A DNA stretch of 64,000 nucleotides from Imhoffiella fuscus (GTDB lineage Bacteria > Pseudomonadota > Gammaproteobacteria > Chromatiales > Chromatiaceae), in contig NZ_JBHUHX010000003.1 of NCBI RefSeq assembly GCF_042682685.1, positions 33,551 through 97,550 of the forward strand, read 5' to 3'. This document shows, piece after piece, positions 16,372 to 24,581 of the stretch; within the stretch, counting starts at the first letter, position 1, and the number at the start of each line of letters is the position of its first letter. A model generated the notes under the pieces. The model was given only the letters and a program-made list of their open reading frames with translations. It was not told where the DNA came from and did no database searches. A program made the translations under genes and the position numbers.

Positions 16372-17737
16372 GGTAGTACTTGGCCAGATCGGTTTCGTTC
16401 ATTCGGGTCAACGCATCGCGCGGGAAGCCGCTCATCAGCTCCCAGGCAAGATTCAGTGTCGCCTCGATCGAGCGGTCCTCCGATTCGCCCTGACCGACAA
16501 AAGTTTGGTCGAATGCGTCGGCGAAACCGAGATAGCGTCGGTCGCGCTCTGAAAGTTCGTCTGCGCCGATGATGGATGCCAGGTTACGCGTTTCCTGGGC
16601 GCGGGCGTAGAGGGCATAGAGTTGGGCGGCGACGCGCGGATGATCCTCGCGGGTGTCGTCCTTGCCGATCCCGTCCTTCATCAAACGCGACAGACTCGGC
16701 GAGATGTGCACCGGCGGATAGATGCCCTGATTGTGCAGCTCGCGCGAGAGTACGATCTGACCCTCTGTGATATAGCCGGTCAGGTCCGGGATCGGGTGGG
16801 TGATGTCGTCCGAAGGCATGGAGACCACCGGCATCATGGTGATGGAGCCGTGACGCTCATGGATGCGTCCGCAGCGCTCGTAGAGTTCGGCCAGGTCCGA
16901 GTAGAGATAACCCGGATAGCCCTTGCGCGCCGGCACGTCGCCCTTGGCGGTCGCCACCTCGCGTAGCGCCTCGGCGTAATTGGTCATGTCGGTCAGCACC
17001 ACCAGCACATGGCGGTCCAGGTCGTAGGCCAGATACTCCGCCGCAGTCAGTGCGGTGCGGGGTAGGGTGAGGCGTTCCACCGGCGGGTCGTCGGCCTGAT
17101 TGATGAACATCACCACGTTGCGCAGCACGCCCGAGTTGGCGAATTCGTCGCGGAAGAACTTGGCGTCTGCGTAGGACACGCCCATGGCTGCGAATACCAC
17201 CGAGAAGCTGGAGTCCTGATCCACCAGCTTGGCCTGGCGCACGATCTGCGCCGCCAGCCGGTTGTGCGGCAGACCCGAGCCCGAAAAGATCGGCAGCTTC
17301 TGTCCTCGCACCAGGCTGTTCAGCCCGTCGATGGTCGAGATGCCGGTCTGGATGAACTCGCGCGGATAGGTGCGGGCGGCCGGATTGATCGCCGAGCCGC
17401 CCACCGGGCGTCGTAGGCCCGATAGCACCGGCGGACGGCCGTCGCGCGGTTCGCCCAGACCGTTGAACTCGCGTCCCAGGATCTCGGGCGAAAGTGCGAT
17501 CTCGATCGGCTCGTCCATGAAGCGGACCCAGGTGTTCTCCAGGTCCAGATCGTCCGTGCCCTCGAAGACCAGGATCAGCACCTCGTCGTCCGCCGCGCGG
17601 ATCACCTGACCGTTGCGGATCTGACCCGCATGGTCCTCGATCCGCACCCGGTCGCCGAATGCCACGCCAGGGGTGTTCTTGACCACCAGGAGGCCGCCCC
17701 TGGCTTCGATGGCGGTGCGGTATTCCTTGATGCTCAT
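16358..17737 (-). CDS. atpB: V-type ATP synthase subunit B
   Basis: 459 residues, the usual length for the non-catalytic B subunit of V/A-type ATPases. The N-terminal beta-barrel begins at EYRTAIEARGGLLVV. The core has FIQTGISTIDGLNSLVRGQK, GSGLPHNRLAAQI, VLVVLTDMTNYAEALREV and RKGYPGYLYSDLA; GSGLPHN replaces a P-loop, as expected for subunit B. The start at 17737 has GAGGAA about nine bases upstream. No subunit A gene is found upstream within the window, which leaves this as an orphan or displaced part of the operon. Confidence 0.92.
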   Translation of the reverse strand: MSIKEYRTAIEARGGLLVVKNTPGVAFGDRVRIEDHAGQIRNGQVIRAADDEVLILVFEGTDDLDLENTWVRFMDEPIEIALSPEILGREFNGLGEPRDGRPPVLSGLRRPVGGSAINPAARTYPREFIQTGISTIDGLNSLVRGQKLPIFSGSGLPHNRLAAQIVRQAKLVDQDSSFSVVFAAMGVSYADAKFFRDEFANSGVLRNVVMFINQADDPPVERLTLPRTALTAAEYLAYDLDRHVLVVLTDMTNYAEALREVATAKGDVPARKGYPGYLYSDLAELYERCGRIHERHGSITMMPVVSMPSDDITHPIPDLTGYITEGQIVLSRELHNQGIYPPVHISPSLSRLMKDGIGKDDTREDHPRVAAQLYALYARAQETRNLASIIGADELSERDRRYLGFADAFDQTFVGQGESEDRSIEATLNLAWELMSGFPRDALTRMNETDLAKYYHERD

Positions 17738-18117
17738 GATTCGATGTTCCTCGTTTGACTCAAGCTCCAAACTCTTGGGCACTTGGCTGGCATGGACATG
17801 GAAGGCGATCCGGCCCGTCTCTTCGACGCCCAGACATTGCTTGCTCCGCTGGCCAGATAGTGCACGCTACGGGTCCTCACGTTCTGTTCCTGGTTGCGGT
17901 ACCAGGATGCGCCATCGTAACGGTGGTAGACGCCCGACGGGAAGGATCCGATATCAGGCGTTTCCGGCGGTCTGGTGACCAATGCGTCAGAGGCCGATCG
18001 GATCCGGGCTCCGGCATTCTGTAGCATCTTTTTGTTTTCACCCCTTCCTGTTCTGGTCCGTCACTTGGTTCACGGAGCCATGGTTTTTTCATGTGCTGTT
18101 CTGCTGTATCGAGCGCT
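17738..18117. other. Gap upstream of atpB, no supported gene
   Basis: About 380 bases between atpB and the permease. Where a V-type operon would have atpA, no segment of a catalytic A subunit (P-loop GPFGSGKT or C-terminal core) can be read in any frame. Short frames on both strands lack similarity. Base composition changes from GC-rich to AT-rich near 18010-18040, which may be the edge of an inserted segment. Confidence 0.45.
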
Positions 18118-19428
18118 CTATGATGTCTTTCGAGGATTTGAAATGTTCATTTTTCGTCCCGTAATGATTCGGAACGAAAATTCGATAAAGGCCGCTGTCG
18201 CTACCATTGCGAACAAAAACCAAAGCTGTTCGGCTGAATCGTTTGCGGTTTGCCAAATCAGGCTTCCTAGCGCACCGAGGCAGAGCATAATACCGATTAG
18301 CGAAAGAAGACGACCGCTTCGTGTGTCGTCGGCCAATACCAGGTTGGCGCCATTAACCGCTGCAAAAATCAAAAGAAAACCAGCGCTGCCCATCGTGGAC
18401 ATGCTGGAGAGTTCGGTCAGATTGGCGATTAACAATGTGGCTCCCGATGTGATCAGAAGTCCATCCAGCGGTTTCCCCCATGTTTTCTTTTCAAGAATGC
18501 TTGGGAGTTCACCGTCTTTTGCGATGACGTAACTCAGACGAGCGGCACCGTAAACCGTGGCATTGATGGCTGAAGCCGTCGAAAGCATCGCCGCGATGGC
18601 AATCAAGACGAATCCTGCTTGACCCAGTGACGGGCGTGCCGCCTCGGCGAGTGCGTAATCCTTCGCCTCTACAATCGTATCGACCGGTAATGATCCAACG
18701 GTAACGATGGCAACCAGGATATAGAGCACGATGACGAAGCCAACGCTTGAATAGAACGCGCGAGGCAACGTCTTCGGTGCGTCTCGTACATCCTGCGCGG
18801 TATTGGCAATCAGCTCGAATCCCTCATAAGCGAGAAAGATGATCATCCCGCCCGCAATCAGGCTGGCTGGGGACGACCATGAAGCAGGTGCAATCCTTGC
18901 GCTGTCAATGCCCCAGATGCCAACCCCAATGAAAAGTGAAAGGATCAACAGTTTTAGGAGTACGATCCAGTCTTCGGCCTTGCCAATCAGTCTGGCGTTG
19001 AATAGATTGAGCCCGGTAATGCCAAGGATGCTGGCGGTGATTAGAATATGTTTCCAGAATTCCTGTGAGTCCTTCGGAAAGAAGGATGCGCCATAGCTAC
19101 CGAAGGCATAGGCATACAGCGATAGCATGACGATGTAGCTGATCCATAACAGGATGTTCGCGCTCCCTGTCAACAAACCTGGGCCAAATGCCTGATCTAG
19201 GAATGTGACCGTTCCTCCTTGACTTGGAAATGCGACGGAGAGTTTTGCATACGAATAGGACGTGACGAGGGCAACGATTCCTGCAATCAGAAAGGCGACC
19301 GGAGCGCCTCCATTGGTCAGTTCCACCGAGAGGCCGAGAACAGCAAAAATTCCTCCACCGACCATCCCGCCGATTCCTATTGACGTGACCTCCCAGTAGC
19401 TGAGTTTTTTATCGCTGCGTTTTCCCAT
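18118..19428 (-). CDS. Amino acid permease, APC superfamily
   Basis: 436 residues, about 12 membrane segments. The N-terminus has the APC signature GIGGMVGGGIFAVLGL (about 18-33) and TNGGAPVAFLIAGI. VALVTSYSYAKLS and GGTVTFLDQAFGPG follow. IFLAYEGFELIANTAQDVRDAPKTLPRA is the conserved TM6-7 loop (split: IFLAYEGFELIANTAQD and APKTLPRA). The substrate is an amino acid or amine by family; which one cannot be read. The gene is clearly AT-richer than all neighbours and uses AT-ending codons often, suggesting transfer from another source. It is bordered by atpB and aacS. Confidence 0.85.
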   Translation of the reverse strand: MGKRSDKKLSYWEVTSIGIGGMVGGGIFAVLGLSVELTNGGAPVAFLIAGIVALVTSYSYAKLSVAFPSQGGTVTFLDQAFGPGLLTGSANILLWISYIVMLSLYAYAFGSYGASFFPKDSQEFWKHILITASILGITGLNLFNARLIGKAEDWIVLLKLLILSLFIGVGIWGIDSARIAPASWSSPASLIAGGMIIFLAYEGFELIANTAQDVRDAPKTLPRAFYSSVGFVIVLYILVAIVTVGSLPVDTIVEAKDYALAEAARPSLGQAGFVLIAIAAMLSTASAINATVYGAARLSYVIAKDGELPSILEKKTWGKPLDGLLITSGATLLIANLTELSSMSTMGSAGFLLIFAAVNGANLVLADDTRSGRLLSLIGIMLCLGALGSLIWQTANDSAEQLWFLFAMVATAAFIEFSFRIITGRKMNISNPRKTS

Positions 19429-19509
19429 AATTTTTACCAGTATTGATCGAGTCTAACCTAAACCTTTCGTTTTGGGCGCGGTTCCCGAAGAGACTGGCAA
19501 GATTGTGGA

Positions 19510-21486
19510 TCAAAACGCAAGCTCGGTACGGTTACGGAAGTGATCGAGCGCCTCTGGGTTCGCCAGCGCCTCGCGATTGCTCACCGCCCGCCCGTGGACG
19601 AGGTTGCGGACGGCGAGTTCGACTAGCTTACCGCTGCGGGTACGCGGCATGTCGGGAACCTGAATGATGCGCGCCGGGACGTGACGTGCGGTGGCGTTGT
19701 CGCGAATCGTCCGGCGGATGCGCTCGGCGAGCGCCTCGTCCAGGCTGAGCCCGTCGCGCAGCTTGACGAAGAGCACCAGCCGCACGTCGGTCGGACGCTC
19801 CGGTGGCCAGTCCTGGCCGATGACGAGCGACTCCACCACCGCCTCCAGACGCTCGACCTGGCGATAGATCTCCGCCGTGCCGATGCGCACGCCGCCTGGA
19901 TTCAGGGTGGCGTCCGAGCGCCCATGGATGACGAGTCCGCCATGGGCGGTGATCTCGCAGAAGTCGCCGTGACACCAGACGCCGGGAAAGCGCTCGAAGT
20001 AGGCCGCCTGGTAGCGGCTGCCGTCGGCGTCGGACCAGAAACCGAGCGGCATCGAGGGGAACGGCCTGGTACAGACGAGCTCGCCCTTCGCGCCCCGCAG
20101 CGGATTGCCATCGTCGTCCCAGACGTCCACCGCCATGCCGAGTCCCCGGCACTGGATCTCGCCGCGCCAGACCGGCAGCGCCGGGTTGCCGAGGACGAAG
20201 CAGGAGAGGATGTCGGTCCCGCCGGAGATGGAGGCGAGCTGCAGGTCGGGCTTGATCCGGGTATGGACGTAGTCGAAGCCTTCCGGCATCAGTGGGCTGC
20301 CGGTGCTGGTCATGACCCGCAGCGCCCGGAGCCCATGCGTCGCGCGCGGCTCGAGCCCCTGCTTGGCCGCCGCGTCCAGGAACTTGGCGGACGTGCCGAA
20401 GTGGGTCATGCCCTCGGCATCCGCGTAGTCGAAGAGGATGCGGCCGTCGCCGGCGAAGGGCGAGCCGTCGTAGAGCAGCAGGGTGGCGCCGCTGGCAAGG
20501 CCGGACATGAGCCAGTTCCACATCATCCAGCCGCAGGTCGTGTAGTAGAAGACCCGGTCGCCGGGCTGGATGTCGCAGTGCAGGCGGTGCTCCTTGAGGT
20601 GCTGCAGCAGGATCCCGCCGACGCCGTGGAGGATGCACTTGGGGACGCCCGTGGTCCCCGACGAATAGACGATGAAGAGCGGGTGATCGAAAGGGAGCGG
20701 TTCGAACCGGATCTCGGCGACGTCCCGGTAGGGCTCCACGAACGCCGCGAGGGTTTCGGCCTGGCCGATGGCGCTCAGGTCCGGGTCGGATTGGACATAG
20801 GGCACGACCAGGACACGGCGCAGTGTCGGCAGACGCTCGACGATCTCCGCGAGCTTGCCGAGACAATCGATGGTCTTGCCCCCGTAGAAATAGCCGTCGC
20901 TCGCGATCAATACCTTCGGCTGCACCTGGCCGAAGCGGTCGACCACGCCTTGCGCCCCGAAGTCGGGTGACGCCGACGTGAAGACGGCGCCGATGCTCGC
21001 CGTCGCCAGCAAGGCGATCAGGGTCTCTGGAAGATTGGGAAGGTAGGCGGCCACCCGATCCCCCGGCTCGACCCCGAGCCCGCGCAGGGCTGCGGCCAGG
21101 TGCGCGACTTCTAGATAGAGCGCATCGTGCGACAGACGCCGCTTCACCCGGTCCTCCCCCCAGAAGACGACCGCGTCGCCGGCGTCGCGCCGACGCAGCA
21201 GATTCTCCGCGTAGTTCAGCCGCGCGTCGGGGAACCAGCGTGCGCCCGGCATGCGATCGGCATCGATCAGTACCCGTTCGCCGCGCTCGCCGATCACCCC
21301 ACCGTCCTCCCAGACGCTGATCCAGAATTGCTCGGGGGAGGCGACGGACCAGGCATGGAGGCTCGCCTGATCGGGCAGGTCGAGCCCCCAACGCGCCGCC
21401 GCGGTCAGCCGGAAGGTCGTGATATTGGCCGCGGCGATGCGGCTGGCCGATGGCGTCCAGATCGGCTGGTCGGTTGGGCTCGGCAT
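19510..21486 (-). CDS. aacS: Acetoacetyl-CoA synthetase (acetoacetate--CoA ligase)
   Basis: 658 residues, matching the acetoacetyl-CoA synthetase length. It belongs to the adenylate-forming family and activates acetoacetate with ATP and CoA. Motifs: FIVYSSGTTGVPKCILHG (AMP-binding P-loop), YTTCGWMMWNWL, SISGGTDILSCF, HGRSDATLNPGGVRIG and the C-terminal MPRTRSGKLVE with the catalytic Lys. The N-terminal ASRIAAANITTF is typical of this subgroup rather than acetyl-CoA synthetase. The ATG at 21486 has GGAGGAC seven bases upstream. Its place beside acetone carboxylase genes gives it a clear role: converting the acetoacetate product to acetoacetyl-CoA for thiolysis. Confidence 0.9.
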   Translation of the reverse strand: MPSPTDQPIWTPSASRIAAANITTFRLTAAARWGLDLPDQASLHAWSVASPEQFWISVWEDGGVIGERGERVLIDADRMPGARWFPDARLNYAENLLRRRDAGDAVVFWGEDRVKRRLSHDALYLEVAHLAAALRGLGVEPGDRVAAYLPNLPETLIALLATASIGAVFTSASPDFGAQGVVDRFGQVQPKVLIASDGYFYGGKTIDCLGKLAEIVERLPTLRRVLVVPYVQSDPDLSAIGQAETLAAFVEPYRDVAEIRFEPLPFDHPLFIVYSSGTTGVPKCILHGVGGILLQHLKEHRLHCDIQPGDRVFYYTTCGWMMWNWLMSGLASGATLLLYDGSPFAGDGRILFDYADAEGMTHFGTSAKFLDAAAKQGLEPRATHGLRALRVMTSTGSPLMPEGFDYVHTRIKPDLQLASISGGTDILSCFVLGNPALPVWRGEIQCRGLGMAVDVWDDDGNPLRGAKGELVCTRPFPSMPLGFWSDADGSRYQAAYFERFPGVWCHGDFCEITAHGGLVIHGRSDATLNPGGVRIGTAEIYRQVERLEAVVESLVIGQDWPPERPTDVRLVLFVKLRDGLSLDEALAERIRRTIRDNATARHVPARIIQVPDMPRTRSGKLVELAVRNLVHGRAVSNREALANPEALDHFRNRTELAF

Positions 21487-21927
21487 GCGGGTGTCCTCCG
21501 TCGGTGGTCTTTTCTGGTTGGATCTGGCTCGGGGCGCTGACGCCAATCTGGTCCCTGGCGTTCGAAAATCGGACGCCCGGCCCGCCGTCATCGACCGGTT
21601 CCCGGACGCACCGAGCACCGCGGCCATCCAAGGTCGCGATCGCTTCCAGGTGCGGCCGGTGCTGCCCGCAAGGCGCGAGGCCGGCGTCGAATTACTATTG
21701 GCTTAGCAATTGCTTAATATTGAGTCGCGACGAGCCCACGCCGTTCGGCTCGAATCGCGATACGGCTTGACAAGACCGGCGTGACGGAAAAGAGTCAAGC
21801 CTCTGAAATAAATAGAAACGCGGCGATTCAGCCACGTCGTTCGACGGCTCCCGGCTCGAGGGCGGCCTACCGCCCCTGGCGAGCCATGCCGATCGATCAC
21901 TACGAGATACGAGAGAGGAGAACGGCC
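21487..21927. other. Divergent regulatory region between aacS and acxR
   Basis: About 440 bases separating divergent starts. It contains a sigma-54-like element on the plus strand and the palindrome AGCAATTGCT at 21705-21714. An open frame runs from a GTG at 21781 into acxR but is poorly supported before 21928. I see no other gene. A local AT-rich patch at 21688-21725 contrasts with the flanks and is the likeliest promoter site. Confidence 0.45.
21699..21713 (+). promoter_or_regulatory. Sigma-54-like -24/-12 element upstream of acxR
   Basis: TGGCTT-AGCAA-TTGC matches the consensus TGGCAC-N5-TTGC with two differences in the -24 box and a perfect -12 box. It points toward acxR, about 215 bases before its start. 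It sits partly within the palindrome AGCAATTGCT, so it could instead be an operator. Confidence 0.4.
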
Positions 21928-23949
21928 ATGCCTGTCGAGAGACCGGGCGAGATCTTTTCTGTCCCGGAGAACGATCATCGCGTGATGGATCTCTGGGAGC
22001 GGTTCCTCAACGGCGAGGAGGCCGATTCCAACGCGCTGCGCCGTCTGATCGACGACTCCTGGCGGCGCTGCCAGGCGGCGAGCGTCGATCCGGAGCGAAG
22101 AACCGCGGCCCCGCCGCTCGGCGCGGGGTCGCTCGATGCGTTGCGCGGCGACTATTGCGAGCTGCTGGAGGCCGGGGCGCCCGTCATGGCCGCCGCGCGC
22201 GACCTCCTGTCCGAGACCGGGACCTTCATGGTCCTGACCGACCCCAGCGGGGTCATCCTCTCGACCGAGGGCGACAACATCACGCGCTCCGCCGCGGAGG
22301 ACATCCAGCTGATGTCCGGCGCGGACTGGAGCGAGCTGGCCTGCGGGACCAACGCCATCGGCACCGCGCTGGAGATCGGTCAGCCGGTGCAGATCCATTC
22401 CGCCGAGCATTACTGCTCCGGCATCAAGCGCTGGACCTGCTCGGCCACCGTCATCCGCAACCCCTACGACGGCGACGTCCTGGGCGTGGTGGACGTCTCC
22501 GGACTGAGGCCGTCCTACAACCGCCACAGCCTCGCGCTGGTGGTGACGACGGCCGGGCGCATTGAGAACCGGCTGGCCAAGATCGAGCTCGGCGCCCGTT
22601 ATCGGCTGCTCGAGCATTGCGTCGACCGGCTCTCGAGCGCGGGATCCGACGGCGTGATCGTCTTCGACCGGCACGGCCGGGCGATCAAGGCCAACGAGCG
22701 GGCGGCACTGGCGCTGGCGGATCTGGGCACATCGAAGGCCGGCGCGATCGGCGACGGGCTGGGCCATCTGACGCTGCGCTGGACGAACGGACAGCTGGTC
22801 CCCGACGCCCGGCCGGAGTGGCTGCGCCCCGAGTGGCTGGAGCCCGTGGTGGTCGAGGGCAAACGGATCGGCGCCGTCCTCTCGATCCCGGCTCGGCGTG
22901 CGCCGAGCTCGGGTCTCAGGCGTCCGGCGGCCTCGACCAACCCGGTCCGGGAACGGCCCGGCGAGGGACCATTCGGCGGCGTGATCGGCCGATCCCCGGC
23001 GCTCATCCAGTCCCTGGACCGTGCCCGTCAGCTCGCCCGTTCGCGGGTGTCGGTCCTGCTGCTCGGCGAGACGGGGGTCGGAAAGGAGGTCTTCGCGCGC
23101 AGCATCCATGCCTGCGGCACCGCCAAGGACAGCCCATTCGTGGCGCTCAACTGCGGCGGGCTCACGCGCGACCTGCTCGCGAGCGAGCTGTTCGGCTATG
23201 CCGAGGGCGCCTTCACCGGCGCGCGGCGCGGCGGCATGATCGGCAAGATCGAGGCGGCGGACGGCGGCACCCTCTTCCTCGACGAGATCGGCGAGATGCC
23301 GATCGACCTCCAGCCGAATTTCCTGCGGGTGCTGGAGGAAGGCGAGGTCTACCGGCTCGGCGAGAACAAGCCGCGCAAGATCAATTTTCGGCTCATCGCC
23401 GCGACCAACCGCGACCTGCGCAGCGAGATCCCGGCCGGGCGCTTCCGGATGGACCTCTTCTACCGGATCGCCGTCACTAGCATCCGGATTCCGCCGCTGC
23501 GCGAGCGGATCGAGGACGTCGCACTCCTGGCCGAGCACTATCTGGCACTCCTGGCGCGCGAGCACGCCGTGGAGCCGCGCACCCTCTCGCCCGAGGTCCT
23601 GGCGGTGCTCGAGCGGTATTCCTGGCCCGGCAATATCCGCGAGTTCCGCAATGTCATGGAGAGCATGCTGCTCATGTCCCAGGATCCGATCCTGACCGAG
23701 CGCGACCTGCCGCCCGAGATCCTGGACGAGGTCCGGGGCGACGCATCGAGCGGCCAGGACGGCGCTCCCGCACTCATGGGGCTGGAGAGCGTCGAGCGGG
23801 ATGTCATCCTGCGGACCATTCGCGGCTGTGGCGGGAACATGGCGGCGGTCGCCAGGGAGTTGGGCATCGCCAAGAGCACGGTCTACCTCAAGCTCAAGCG
23901 TTTCGGGTTGTCCGGGCATCTGGAAGAATCTCGCACCGGTCGGTTCTGA
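21928..23949 (+). CDS. acxR: Sigma-54-dependent activator of the acetone carboxylase operon (AcoR/AcxR type)
   Basis: 673 residues from the ATG at 21928, which has GAGAGGAG about nine bases upstream; the open frame could begin at 21781. N-terminal GAF sensor (about 70-205, GTNAIGTALEIGQPVQIH). A PAS-like segment follows (about 220-300, DGVIVFDRHGRAIKANERA). The AAA+ domain (about 320-560) has Walker A GETGVGKE, the sigma-54 contact GAFTGA, Walker B GGTLFLDEIGEM and the arginine-finger region. A C-terminal Fis-type HTH ends in AVARELGIAKSTVYLKLK. This is the AcoR family order. Position between the acetone genes and the sigma-54 promoter upstream of acxA support the assignment. The inducer is probably acetone or a related ketone or alcohol. 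Confidence 0.88.
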   Translation: MPVERPGEIFSVPENDHRVMDLWERFLNGEEADSNALRRLIDDSWRRCQAASVDPERRTAAPPLGAGSLDALRGDYCELLEAGAPVMAAARDLLSETGTFMVLTDPSGVILSTEGDNITRSAAEDIQLMSGADWSELACGTNAIGTALEIGQPVQIHSAEHYCSGIKRWTCSATVIRNPYDGDVLGVVDVSGLRPSYNRHSLALVVTTAGRIENRLAKIELGARYRLLEHCVDRLSSAGSDGVIVFDRHGRAIKANERAALALADLGTSKAGAIGDGLGHLTLRWTNGQLVPDARPEWLRPEWLEPVVVEGKRIGAVLSIPARRAPSSGLRRPAASTNPVRERPGEGPFGGVIGRSPALIQSLDRARQLARSRVSVLLLGETGVGKEVFARSIHACGTAKDSPFVALNCGGLTRDLLASELFGYAEGAFTGARRGGMIGKIEAADGGTLFLDEIGEMPIDLQPNFLRVLEEGEVYRLGENKPRKINFRLIAATNRDLRSEIPAGRFRMDLFYRIAVTSIRIPPLRERIEDVALLAEHYLALLAREHAVEPRTLSPEVLAVLERYSWPGNIREFRNVMESMLLMSQDPILTERDLPPEILDEVRGDASSGQDGAPALMGLESVERDVILRTIRGCGGNMAAVARELGIAKSTVYLKLKRFGLSGHLEESRTGRF

Positions 23950-23972
23950 CGGGGCGCTCCCCGGGGCCTTTC

Positions 23973-24010
23973 GTCCAGCCCGGATGGGCTGGACCGCCCG
24001 TGACGGGCGG
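23973..24010. terminator. Tandem hairpins between convergent acxR and acxC
   Basis: Two adjacent perfect stems: GTCCAGCCC with GGGCTGGAC (23973-23994, 4-base loop) and CCGCCCG with CGGGCGG (23994-24010, 3-base loop). They lie between converging stops at 23949 and 24031. Neither has a T-run, but the position suits a bidirectional terminator. Confidence 0.6.
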
Positions 24011-24030
24011 CCCAAACTCGCTTCAGGCCG

Positions 24031-24537
24031 TCAGGCGGCCTTGGCCGGCACGGGCAGACCTAGCCACTGCTCGTAGAAGGTCTCGATGTCCGGCTCGAAG
24101 TCGTGGATGACCGGATACCAGGGTGTCGGGGCCTCGACGTCGTGCATGACACCGCAGGTGGGGCAGTAGTATTCGCGGTAGACCTGCCATTGGGTGTCGG
24201 GCGCCATGAGGTTGGGATAGACCTCCGCCATCGCCTCCTCCGTGTCCCGCACATAGATGTTGGCGTGCAGCTTCCAGTTGTCGCTGTGATCGCAGAACGC
24301 ATGCCCGCAATCGCACTTGACGATCCAGCGCTGGTTCTCGGCGGACTGCACGATATAGAGGTGCGGTCCGAGCGGCAGGAGGATGCGGTCAGGCCAGTCC
24401 ACCTTGGACTGCAGGACCTCGAGATACTGGGTGAAGCGCTCCCGATCCTTCGGCATGGACAGCATGCGCATGGTGGTGTCCCAGTCGAGCTTGCCCTCGA
24501 CCAGGTGCTTGACCTGTTCTTTGGTATAGGTAGACAT
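24031..24537 (-). CDS. acxC: Acetone carboxylase gamma subunit
   Basis: 168 residues, matching the roughly 19-20 kDa gamma subunit. It starts MSTYTKEQVKHLVEGKLDWD, given here as MSTYTKEQVK and LVEGKLDWD. Two Cys clusters, CDCGHAFC (about 75-82) and YYCPTCG (about 123-129), probably bind metal. WQVYREYYCP and ETFYEQWLGLPVP are also typical of the family. Acetone carboxylase is an alpha2-beta2-gamma2 ATP-dependent enzyme turning acetone and bicarbonate into acetoacetate. It lies 44 bases after acxB, with AGGAGT as ribosome site. It is last in the acxABC operon. Confidence 0.93.
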   Translation of the reverse strand: MSTYTKEQVKHLVEGKLDWDTTMRMLSMPKDRERFTQYLEVLQSKVDWPDRILLPLGPHLYIVQSAENQRWIVKCDCGHAFCDHSDNWKLHANIYVRDTEEAMAEVYPNLMAPDTQWQVYREYYCPTCGVMHDVEAPTPWYPVIHDFEPDIETFYEQWLGLPVPAKAA

Positions 24538-24581
24538 CGGATGACTCCTGAGTGAGGTTGATCGACGCTTGGGGGAACGGC

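Noticed and set aside
17734..18027. 97-codon minus-strand frame upstream of atpB, considered as an atpA remnant
   Set aside because: No residue pattern of a V-type A subunit is present in this or other frames, and no ribosome site is seen.
21703..24015. 770-codon open frame antisense to acxR
   Set aside because: A shadow of the GC-rich acxR gene; the sense strand has an intact AAA+ domain and HTH.
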